Of a DNA stretch of 63,997 nt, positions 36,917 through 44,084 are shown piece by piece (the stretch's first letter is position 1; every line of letters starts with the position of its first letter). The DNA comes from Cytophaga sp. FL35 (lineage in GTDB: Bacteria > Bacteroidota > Bacteroidia > Flavobacteriales > Flavobacteriaceae). Location of the stretch: positions 1-63,997 of the forward strand of contig NZ_JACSOH010000023.1 of the NCBI RefSeq assembly GCF_014349235.1, read 5' to 3'. Both the position numbers and the translations under genes were made by a program. The notes under the pieces were generated by a model. The model ran no database searches, had not been told where the DNA came from, and worked only from the letters and a program-made list of their open reading frames with translations.

Positions 36917-38194
36917 TCATTTAGCGGGTTCATCATTGGTTTTGACTGTATCAAAAGACCATTTATCGGCATACATGCCATAAACCAATCCTAACTCATT
37001 TTCATATACATATTTTTCATCCTTGCCAGGATCAAAGTTTACGTTAAAAACATATACTTTAATACCCTTCTCCCTTAATTGAAGCATCAATTTCTTTTTG
37101 CTGGAAATTATTCTTCTAGAAACTGCCACGTGCTCTATGTTGTTAATGGTCAAATAGTCCGCTTTGTCGCCTTTTAGCCTCAATAATGGTTCTTGGGACA
37201 TCATCACGTTTATACCGTGTTGAGTAGCCTCTTCAATGGATAATTGACTGAACAATTCCATAATCAATCGTTCCTTATCAACAAATGCACGGGCAAATTT
37301 TAGAGGTTCATTTATTTTATCCGTAACAAGAATCGCGTCTTTATGATTCGAAAACCAATGGTTGATATCGCTCATGGCCAAGGTATGATAATCACCATAA
37401 ATGGTATGCTTTTTAAATTCTGTGAGGGTAGGGGGCAGTTCACCCGAGTAATCCGTAAACCTGCTCCACATTTCCCAATCGTGAGCAGCTACCCACTCAC
37501 CATCCGAAGTTTCTATTATATCCAGTTCAAATAGCCGGAAACCCTTTTTGTAATTTGCATCCAATGCCTCTTTGGTATTTGTATAACGAACCTCGTTAAT
37601 TTCTCCTCCAGCATGCGCTATGTAACGATCCACACTGGGTTCAAATTCAAAGGTTTCTTTAGGGAAGTACGCTATTTTATCATTTATAGTGTTAGGGATT
37701 GATAAGGTTACATTTAATGAAATATCATGAATTGCCTCTGAGGTTTCGCCGTTTAGATTATGAAGAATATAGGCCTGTCTACCTTTTAGTTCTGTTAGCT
37801 TCTGAAAACCAAGGGAGTTTAATTCCTGTGAATTTGATAAAGATGCATTTGCAGCAGAATCATGTGCCAAAACTATGTAACGTGCTTGGTCCTTTTCCAT
37901 TTTAGCCATTACCTCAATAAACTCCTTGCAAGCTTCCGCACTACCGTATGTATCAAAAGACTTAAATTCATATTTATTTTCACCCATAAAGTGGATTATT
38001 GTTAAGCCCCTTTCCACATATTCTCCTACTCCCTGAGTTGCAAAATTGCTTTTTTGTTTGGCATTAAAGCTAAAGCTATTGACCTTAATTGTAGTATTCC
38101 CTTGTGCCGATAACATAAAAGAATTTAGAACTAACAAAGAAAATAATAAACGACCCAGAAGTTTGGGAATAGACTGTGAAGTGTAGGTTTGCAT
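36917..38194 (-). CDS. Secreted ILEI/FAM3-like domain plus glycerophosphodiesterase-like domain
   Basis: A 425-residue exported protein (signal peptide ending near LSAQG). Residues about 35-160 match the interleukin-like EMT inducer (ILEI/FAM3) pattern: 'SFDTYGSAEACKEFIEVM', 'YIVLAHDSAANASLS', 'LNSLGFQKLTELKGRQAY'. Residues about 190-415 form a GDPD-type TIM barrel: 'IAHAGGEINEVRYTNTKEA', 'FELDIIETSDGEWVAAHDWE' hold the catalytic Glu, Asp and His residues. It would act in the periplasm or at the surface on glycerophosphodiesters. It converges on the yaiO gene 22 bp away; the phosphodiester chemistry fits with the LtaS-like enzyme of that operon. ILEI assignment is from pattern only. Confidence 0.75.
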   Translation of the reverse strand: MQTYTSQSIPKLLGRLLFSLLVLNSFMLSAQGNTTIKVNSFSFNAKQKSNFATQGVGEYVERGLTIIHFMGENKYEFKSFDTYGSAEACKEFIEVMAKMEKDQARYIVLAHDSAANASLSNSQELNSLGFQKLTELKGRQAYILHNLNGETSEAIHDISLNVTLSIPNTINDKIAYFPKETFEFEPSVDRYIAHAGGEINEVRYTNTKEALDANYKKGFRLFELDIIETSDGEWVAAHDWEMWSRFTDYSGELPPTLTEFKKHTIYGDYHTLAMSDINHWFSNHKDAILVTDKINEPLKFARAFVDKERLIMELFSQLSIEEATQHGINVMMSQEPLLRLKGDKADYLTINNIEHVAVSRRIISSKKKLMLQLREKGIKVYVFNVNFDPGKDEKYVYENELGLVYGMYADKWSFDTVKTNDEPAK

Positions 38195-38411
38195 TCGTTT
38201 TAATTTTAGCCAATTAAGAGCGGTAATTAAGTATGTAAAAAACGAAAAGACGGGCTTGTTATTGTCGATTTTAGTCCTAATTGACTAGAGAATCAAAAGG
38301 GTTTTACTTCTGCACAGTATATATTGAAAATACCCATCCAATCAAAAAATGAATGTTTGCAACAAAAAATCGTCCTTTTTAATGCCAAGATTTGTAAAAA
38401 ACAGGTTTTAC

Positions 38412-38450
38412 AACAAAAAAAAGGCCTTACACCACAATTTGTTGTAGGGC
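38412..38450 (-). terminator. Terminator-like hairpin on the minus strand without a known transcript
   Basis: Bases 38424-38435 pair with 38441-38450 (about 10 pairs with a two-base bulge), and on the minus strand the stem is followed at once by eight T residues. It has the form of an intrinsic terminator for leftward transcription, yet no leftward gene ends here; rpoD upstream already has its own terminator at 38806. Confidence 0.5.
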
Positions 38451-38472
38451 TAAGAGCTTATGAATAGTTTTA
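38442..38472 (+). promoter_or_regulatory. Possible promoter for the tandem small ORFs
   Basis: TTG at 38442 and TAGTTTTA at 38465 are 20 bases apart, near the TTG / TAnnTTTG consensus with the last base different, 65 bases ahead of the first small ORF. Confidence 0.3.
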
Positions 38473-38536
38473 CTATATAAAATTAAGCGACCCAAATCGC
38501 TCAAAGCAATAAAAGTCTAACTTAACCTATAATATC

Positions 38537-38635
38537 ATGCTTTACGACACTTACGGAGAAGAATACCTTTCTTTCTTACAAGAACTAAACGAAATCTTAA
38601 GCGTAAATGAGTTGGTAGAATTGGATTATATGTAA
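38537..38635 (+). CDS. Small peptide 1 of a tandem paralogous pair (32 aa)
   Basis: A 32-codon ORF (ATG to TAA) with an AT-rich leader. The product is acidic and amphipathic, with the core 'EYLSFLQELNEIL' (residues 9-21) and the end 'LVELDYM'. Aligned without gaps to the peptide of the next ORF, twelve positions are identical: Met1, Tyr10, Ser12, Phe13, Leu17-Leu21 (LNEIL), Glu25, Leu29 and Tyr31. Equal length and conserved core in two adjacent ORFs argue strongly for translation. No signal peptide is present; function is unknown. The core would make one amphipathic helix. Confidence 0.7.
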   Translation: MLYDTYGEEYLSFLQELNEILSVNELVELDYM

Positions 38636-38679
38636 TCCCCCAAAACCAAGTCCTAATTCTTAATTTAAAACCTACTACT

Positions 38680-38778
38680 ATGGCACAGAATCCAGACAAT
38701 GCAGCGTACATGAGCTTTATCGAAAGTCTAAACGAAATTCTTAAAAGTCAAGAAATAAGCAAATTAAACTATTCATAG
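38680..38778 (+). CDS. Small peptide 2 of a tandem paralogous pair (32 aa)
   Basis: A second 32-codon ORF, 44 bp after the first, with ATG and TAG. Its core 'AYMSFIESLNEIL' (9-21) and its end 'ISKLNYS' mirror peptide 1; the substitutions are mostly conservative (Leu11/Met, Leu14/Ile, Gln15/Glu, Leu26/Ile, Asp30/Asn) while the N-terminal eight residues are free to vary. A strong terminator follows 28 bp later, so the pair looks like its own small transcript between the GDPD and rpoD genes. Function unknown; could be a regulator peptide or a subunit. Confidence 0.7.
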   Translation: MAQNPDNAAYMSFIESLNEILKSQEISKLNYS

Positions 38779-38805
38779 TGTTCTTAGTTAATTACTTAGT
38801 TGTAC

Positions 38806-38840
38806 AAAAAAGGCTCCATTTATTGGAGCCTTTTGTTTTT
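38806..38840. terminator. Bidirectional intrinsic terminator
   Basis: GGCTCCA / TGGAGCC stem with a five-base loop, A tract upstream and T tract downstream, between the small ORF pair and the convergent rpoD gene. Confidence 0.85.
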
Positions 38841-38854
38841 TGGAAGGCAACGTA

Positions 38855-39718
38855 TTATCCCAAGTAAGCCTTCAACAATTTACTTCTTGAATTATGGCGT
38901 AATTTACGAATGGCCTTTTCCCTTATTTGTCTTACCCTTTCTCGGGTCAAATCAAAAGTCTGGCCTATTTCTGCCAACGTCATTGATTGTTGGTCTCCTA
39001 TTCCGTAATACAATTTAACCACATCTGCCTCTCTGGGGGAAAGCGTTTCCAAAGCACGGTTGATTTCCGTGTTTAGGGACTGTTGCATTAAGGTTTTATC
39101 GGGCTTTGGAGATTCTCCTGAACGCAAAACATCGTACAAGTTAGAATCTTCCCCTTCGCGCAAGGGGGCATCCATGGATACATGTCTTCCAGAATTTTTC
39201 ATGGACTGCTTCACCTCACTAACGGTCATTTCCAACTCTTTGGCAATTTCTTCAGCGGAAGGCGGACGCTCGTGCGCCTGTTCCAAATAAGAAAATGTCT
39301 TTTTTATTTTGTTGATGGACCCAATCTTGTTCAACGGTAGCCTAACAACCCTTGATTGTTCTGCAAGCGCTTGTAAGATAGATTGTCTGATCCACCAAAC
39401 GGCATAGGAAATAAACTTAAATCCACGTGTTTCGTCAAACCTTTTGGCGGCCTTTACCAGACCTAAATTACCCTCATTGATTAAATCCGGTAGTTTAAGA
39501 CCTTGATTTTGATATTGCTTGGCAACCGAAACCACAAATCGTAGGTTGGCAGTGGTCAATCTTTCTAGTGCTATCTGATCACCGGCACGAATTCTCTGTG
39601 CAAGTTCAACCTCCTCGGCTGCATTGATCAGGTCTATTTTACTGATATCCTGCAAGTACTTATCCAATGATTTTGATTCTCTATTGGTTACCTGCTTGAT
39701 TATCTTAAGTTGCCTCAT
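38855..39718 (-). CDS. rpoD: Primary RNA polymerase sigma factor RpoD/SigA
   Basis: A 287-residue sigma-70 with region 1.2 ('[25 protein letters not shown]'), region 2 with core-binding and -10 recognition ('[29 protein letters not shown]', '[19 protein letters not shown]'), region 3 and region 4 with the -35 helix-turn-helix ('[29 protein letters not shown]'). It lacks region 1.1, as is normal for the Bacteroidota housekeeping sigma, which reads TTG / TAnnTTTG promoters. It is a single-gene unit ending at the shared terminator. Confidence 0.96.
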   Translation of the reverse strand: MRQLKIIKQVTNRESKSLDKYLQDISKIDLINAAEEVELAQRIRAGDQIALERLTTANLRFVVSVAKQYQNQGLKLPDLINEGNLGLVKAAKRFDETRGFKFISYAVWWIRQSILQALAEQSRVVRLPLNKIGSINKIKKTFSYLEQAHERPPSAEEIAKELEMTVSEVKQSMKNSGRHVSMDAPLREGEDSNLYDVLRSGESPKPDKTLMQQSLNTEINRALETLSPREADVVKLYYGIGDQQSMTLAEIGQTFDLTRERVRQIREKAIRKLRHNSRSKLLKAYLG

Positions 39719-39844
39719 ATATTTTGCTTATGTTTATAATTACTACAAGTTCTCATAATACACTTTTATTTGGTCTTTTCCAAAGAATTGTCAGTATTCT
39801 TATACATAATTTATGAGAAGTTTAAGATTTACCTACAAAATGAA

Positions 39845-39874
39845 TTTGTGTTGCAAATTGGAATCATACCTTTG
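39845..39874 (+). promoter_or_regulatory. Promoter of the DUF6155 gene
   Basis: TTTG at 39845, an 18-base spacer, then TACCTTTG at 39867-39874: a full match to the Bacteroidota -33/-7 consensus, 16 bases ahead of the ATG. Confidence 0.65.
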
Positions 39875-39890
39875 AAGTTTAAATTAATTA

Positions 39891-40403
39891 ATGAGTAAGA
39901 GAGCCCTTAAGAAGTACTTAAAAGAAGTACCAAAAACAGCGTTGGAGGAACAGGTATTGGATTTATATGAGCGCTTTCCTGTCGTAAAGGAGTACTATAA
40001 CTTCATCTTTAATCCAAGAGAGGATAAACTTGTTCAAGAAGCTAAAACCAAAATCAGCAATGAATATTTTCCGGTGAAAAGAAAAAGGCCCCGGGCAAGA
40101 AGATCGGTTGCTCAAAAATATATCAAACACTTTTTAAAATTGGGAGTGAACCCTCCTTTGATAGCAGATGTAATGCTTTATAACTTGGAAATAGCCCAAT
40201 TGTTCGCCCAAGAACGAAATGTGAACGAAGCCTTTTTTAAAAGTATGCTCAATTCCTTTAAAGAAGCCCTTCAATTTGTTTCTTTAAATGCCCTTTTACC
40301 TCAATTTAAAGACCGAATAATTAAAATTTATAAGGGAAGTCAAGAAAAAAATTGGATGTATTCAGAAGGTTTTTCCAGAGCTTTGGATATCATTGATAAT
40401 TAG
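39891..40403 (+). CDS. DUF6155 family protein
   Basis: A 170-residue helical basic protein matching DUF6155: 'KRALKKYLKEVPKTALEEQVLDLYERFP', 'VKEYYNFIFNPREDKLVQEAK' and a basic patch 'KRKRPRARRSVAQKYI'. The Lys/Arg-rich segment could contact nucleic acid, but no function is known for the family. It has a strong promoter immediately upstream and is followed 113 bp later by the helicase gene in the same direction. Confidence 0.8.
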   Translation: MSKRALKKYLKEVPKTALEEQVLDLYERFPVVKEYYNFIFNPREDKLVQEAKTKISNEYFPVKRKRPRARRSVAQKYIKHFLKLGVNPPLIADVMLYNLEIAQLFAQERNVNEAFFKSMLNSFKEALQFVSLNALLPQFKDRIIKIYKGSQEKNWMYSEGFSRALDIIDN

Positions 40404-40516
40404 ACCACTAATTAAAAAAACTGTTTTGTTTTTAGCTTCTGTATAGCATTTTTATTGCAATCCCAAGTCACCTATTCAAGATATTCATTTCATCCACAAA
40501 CAATTTTCCTTTAGTT

Positions 40517-42094
40517 TTGCAAATTGAGGTTGGGCCTAAATCTCAGAGTAAACAAAGTATTAAATTAAATACGACCACCTACTTGGAAGTTAAATCGAAC
40601 AAAGCGGAAAAGAAACTCTACGATTACCAAATTCAGGATCTCCACAAGATTTTTGAACATCTGGAAGACGAAGAATCCAAGGGCAACTTGTTATACCAAT
40701 TACCCACTGGAGGCGGAAAAACGGTGGTCTTTTCTGAGATTGCACGCAGGTACATTCAGCAAACTGGGAAAAAAGTGGTCGTTTTGACCCACCGTATTGA
40801 ATTAAGTGTTCAAACCTCCAAAATGCTAAAAGGCTTTGGGGTCAGGAATAAAATCATAAATAGTGAGGTAAAAGAACTTACCGATCAAGATGATTACATG
40901 TGCTTTGTGGCCATGGTAGAAACCCTGAACAATAGATTGCAGGAAGAAAAGGTTGAAATTAATAACATTGGGCTTGTAATTATAGATGAGGCCCATTACA
41001 ATTCTTTCCGTAAACTTTTCAAGTACTTCAACAAATCTACTATTCTAGGAGTTACAGCTACGCCCTTAAGCTCCAACATAAAGCTCCCGATGAAGGACAA
41101 CTATCAAAAATTGATCGTAGGGGAGTCCATTGGTTCTTTGATAAAGAAAAACTTTTTGGCCAAGGCCAATGTGTATAATTACGACGTAAGCTTACAGAGC
41201 CTAAAACTGGGAATAAGTGGTGATTATACGGTGAAGTCATCAGATGAGCTTTATAGCAATCATGGCATGCTTACCAAATTGCTTTCAGCCTATAAAGAAA
41301 TAGCGGAAGGAACCAAAACCCTTATTTTCAATAACGGAATAAACACTTCCCATTACGTTTACGAGACCTTTAAGAAAGCGGGCTACAATGTACGTCACTT
41401 GGATAATAAAAATACAGCAAGTGAGCGTAAAGAAATATTGGATTGGTTTTCCAATACTCCGGATGCCATATTGTCCTCTGTTAGCATTCTAACAACAGGA
41501 TTTGATGAACCAACTGTGGAAACTATTATCCTTAATCGTGCTACCAGATCATTAACACTGTACTTTCAGATGATAGGGAGGGGTAGCCGAATTTTGCCCA
41601 ACAAAGATGAATTTACCGTTGTTGACTTAGGCAATAATGTGGCACGTTTTGGCTTGTGGGACGCTCCCATAGATTGGCAGGAAATTTTTCACTTCCCGGA
41701 TTTCTACTTGGAAAATATCAAGAATGATGAGGAAATAGAGCGGGATTTTGTTTATGAAATGCCTCCTGATTTGAGGGCGAAATTCAGTAAGTCTTCTGAA
41801 ATACAATATGATATTAAGGAGGAATACAAAAAAGTATTCGCCCAAGGGTTAAAATCTAAAATCGTTATCCAGAAAAGTATTGAACAACACGCCAAAATCT
41901 GTGTAGAAAATGCCGAAGATGTATTTGATGCCCGTATTTTGGCCAAAGAGCTTAAGGATGAAATCGCATATCGTGTGAGACAATATTCCTATTGCATAAT
42001 GAACAATACCAAAAACTATAAGGAGTGGTTGGAAGAGGATTATGAGCGTAAACTGCGATCTGCCATTTCCAGAATGTTCGCTGAAAAAATGTAG
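40517..42094 (+). CDS. Superfamily 2 DEAD/DEAH helicase, RadD/YejH-like
   Basis: A 525-residue SF2 helicase starting at TTG (no ATG precedes motif I). Motif I 'LPTGGGKTVVF', motif II DEAH in 'VIIDEAHYNSF', motif III 'GVTATPLS', motif V 'SSVSILTTGFDEPTVETII' and motif VI 'QMIGRGSRILP' are all present. The layout is like RadD/YejH, proteins that help repair or process DNA intermediates; the zinc-finger tail of RadD is not visible here. It does not sit in a restriction or defence cluster, and the C-terminal 140 residues have no recognised domain. Confidence 0.87.
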   Translation: MQIEVGPKSQSKQSIKLNTTTYLEVKSNKAEKKLYDYQIQDLHKIFEHLEDEESKGNLLYQLPTGGGKTVVFSEIARRYIQQTGKKVVVLTHRIELSVQTSKMLKGFGVRNKIINSEVKELTDQDDYMCFVAMVETLNNRLQEEKVEINNIGLVIIDEAHYNSFRKLFKYFNKSTILGVTATPLSSNIKLPMKDNYQKLIVGESIGSLIKKNFLAKANVYNYDVSLQSLKLGISGDYTVKSSDELYSNHGMLTKLLSAYKEIAEGTKTLIFNNGINTSHYVYETFKKAGYNVRHLDNKNTASERKEILDWFSNTPDAILSSVSILTTGFDEPTVETIILNRATRSLTLYFQMIGRGSRILPNKDEFTVVDLGNNVARFGLWDAPIDWQEIFHFPDFYLENIKNDEEIERDFVYEMPPDLRAKFSKSSEIQYDIKEEYKKVFAQGLKSKIVIQKSIEQHAKICVENAEDVFDARILAKELKDEIAYRVRQYSYCIMNNTKNYKEWLEEDYERKLRSAISRMFAEKM

Positions 42095-42150
42095 CCTACA
42101 ATTACTAGTTCCCTAAATTGCCTTTATTTTGTGCCATTAAAAAAAATGGC

Positions 42151-43404
42151 ATGCAATTAGCAAACTCCACCGTTTTATTTATTGGTTATAACTGGCCGGA
42201 GCCCAAGACCACGGCTGCAGGAAACCGAATAATGCAGCTCTTACAATTTTTTTTGGACCATAAGTGTCAAATCACATTTGCTTCCACGGCCAAAAAAGAC
42301 ATACATTCAACGAATCTGACTGATTTAGGAATTCAGATGTCTGAAATTGAACTCAACAATAGCAATTTCGATGAATTTATAAAAAAATTGTGCCCAAATG
42401 TTGTGGTTTTCGACCGGTTCTTAACGGAAGAACAATTTGGGTGGCGGGTAACGGAGCACACGCCTGAAGCCCTTAAAATATTGGATACCGAAGATTTACA
42501 TTCCTTACGTAAAACTAGGGAGATAGCTTTAAAGAAAGGGGAGGAGTTTACCTTGGCCAACTGGTATCTGAATGATCTTACAAAGCGTGAAGTGGCCAGT
42601 ATTTATAGATGTGACCTTTCATTGATTATTAGCTCATATGAGTTTGACCTACTTAAAGGCATCCTCAAAACCTCTTCGAATCTGTTAATGCATTTACCGT
42701 TTATGCTTCCTGAAATAAGCAAGAGGGATATAAATTCATGGCCTAGTTTTAATGATCGAAAGGATTTTATCTGTATTGGTACCGGCAAACACCTTCCTAA
42801 TGTGGATGCCATAGTATGGTTAAAAAGTAAAATTTGGCCTAAAATTAGAAAGGCATTGCCTAATTCTCAAGTGCATATTTATGGAGCTTACTTTCCACAA
42901 CAACTATTAGAAATGCATCATCCAAAGCAAGGGTTTTTAATAAAGGGTTGGATAGATGATGCGGGCTTGGAAATGTGTACTAAAAAAGTAAATATCGCTC
43001 CTCTACGTTATGGGGCAGGAATTAAGGGAAAGCTTATGCTGGCAATGCAAAACGGTACTCCAAACGTGACAACTTCTATTGGTTCCGAAGGTATGCACGA
43101 TAATCTCCCCTGGAACGGTTTTGTAACGGATTCTGCTGATGATTTCGCCCAAAAATGTATTGAAATATTTACAAATGAAAAATTATGGAATCACGCCCAA
43201 AGAGCGGGAAGTACAATTATCAATGAATTTTATGAAGAAAATCGTTTAAAAAAAGACTTGGCTCAAAAACTGAACTTTCTACTGTCTAACTTAACTGAAC
43301 ATCGAGGCAACAATTTTACAGGATCCTTGTTGCACCATCAAAGTATGCAGGCCACAAAATTTATGGCTAAATGGATTGAAGAGAAAACCCAAAATAGAAA
43401 GTAA
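42151..43404 (+). CDS. GT-B glycosyltransferase (family 4-like)
   Basis: A 417-residue protein starting at the ATG at 42151; a longer TTG frame from 42118 adds eleven unlikely residues. It has a GT-B layout: N-terminal domain from 'VLFIGYNWPEPKTTAAGNRIMQLL', and a C-terminal domain with 'FICIGTGKHLPNVDAIVWL', 'VHIYGAY', 'GWIDDAGLEMCTKKVNIAPLRYGAGIKGKLMLAMQNGTP'-region residues typical of nucleotide-sugar binding. It probably transfers one sugar onto a glycan or lipid. It stands apart from any polysaccharide locus. Confidence 0.8.
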   Translation: MQLANSTVLFIGYNWPEPKTTAAGNRIMQLLQFFLDHKCQITFASTAKKDIHSTNLTDLGIQMSEIELNNSNFDEFIKKLCPNVVVFDRFLTEEQFGWRVTEHTPEALKILDTEDLHSLRKTREIALKKGEEFTLANWYLNDLTKREVASIYRCDLSLIISSYEFDLLKGILKTSSNLLMHLPFMLPEISKRDINSWPSFNDRKDFICIGTGKHLPNVDAIVWLKSKIWPKIRKALPNSQVHIYGAYFPQQLLEMHHPKQGFLIKGWIDDAGLEMCTKKVNIAPLRYGAGIKGKLMLAMQNGTPNVTTSIGSEGMHDNLPWNGFVTDSADDFAQKCIEIFTNEKLWNHAQRAGSTIINEFYEENRLKKDLAQKLNFLLSNLTEHRGNNFTGSLLHHQSMQATKFMAKWIEEKTQNRK

Positions 43405-43535
43405 AGGGGAGAACAATTTCTTTTCCCAACGTTCTGAAGTTCAATTTTTAATGCCACCATCAATAATTCTTTTAACAAAAAAATATATCTTAAGGGTCAA
43501 TTATTTATTCTAGCATTAACCAACCTCTATTTAAT

Positions 43536-44075
43536 ATGAAAAATTTGACCCTTCATTTCACTTTCATTTTTATGATCTTATTTTCTTCAATTGCCGTAGC
43601 GCAAACCACTACGGACATTGCGGTTGTAGATAGTACGGGAGTGGTAAATAAAAAACTCACCTTTGGATGTGGTTTTGGATTAAGCTTTGTTGGAGGAACA
43701 AATATTGGACTTTCCCCTAATTTAATGTATGCCGTAAGTGACAAGGTAAGTTTTGGAGCTGGATTGCAGGGTAATTATACAGCCATTAAAGATGTACAGA
43801 GCACAACCACATTTGGAATTAACCTTTTAACACAGTATAGTCCAGTCAAAAAATTGATTACTTTGGTAGAATTTGCCGAATTAAATGTCAATACCAAACA
43901 GGAAACATTGAACGGAGATATTAAGGATAGTTTTTGGGAGTCCATTCTATTTGTAGGGGCAGGACTAAATGTCACTAATAAAATAGCTTTGGGTGTTAAA
44001 TACAATGTGCTTTACAAAGAGGATGAAAGTGTATATACGAGCCCAATAATACCTTTTGTAAATATTACTTTTTAG
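43536..44075 (+). CDS. Small outer-membrane beta-barrel protein
   Basis: A 179-residue exported protein with a signal peptide (1-22, ending VAQT). The rest alternates hydrophobic and polar residues with aromatic girdle residues ('FGCGFGLSFVGGTNIGLSPNLMYAVSD', 'IPFVNITF' with C-terminal Phe), as expected for an eight-stranded outer-membrane barrel of the OmpX/Omp_b-brl type. Function unknown. It converges with the PAS kinase gene 9 bp away. Confidence 0.75.
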   Translation: MKNLTLHFTFIFMILFSSIAVAQTTTDIAVVDSTGVVNKKLTFGCGFGLSFVGGTNIGLSPNLMYAVSDKVSFGAGLQGNYTAIKDVQSTTTFGINLLTQYSPVKKLITLVEFAELNVNTKQETLNGDIKDSFWESILFVGAGLNVTNKIALGVKYNVLYKEDESVYTSPIIPFVNITF

Positions 44076-44084
44076 AAAAGGTTA

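Larger units (their letters stand above)
38195..38536. other. Intergenic leader region upstream of paired small ORFs
   Basis: 342 bp with no convincing gene. It contains an 8-bp inverted repeat TTGTAAAA / TTTTACAA (38392-38413), a stem-loop next to an A tract (38415-38450) and a possible promoter (38442-38472) for the small ORFs that follow. A 32-codon frame at 38349-38447 runs through the stem-loop and is not believed. Confidence 0.5.

Noticed and set aside
38349-38447. A 32-codon ORF upstream of the tandem small peptides, of the same length
   Set aside because: Its translation shares nothing with the pair and it runs through the A tract and stem-loop at 38412-38450, so it is most likely chance.
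40517-42094. Helicase as part of a phage-defence island
   Set aside because: Neighbours are a DUF6155 protein and a glycosyltransferase; no nuclease, methylase, TIR, reverse transcriptase or integrase is near.
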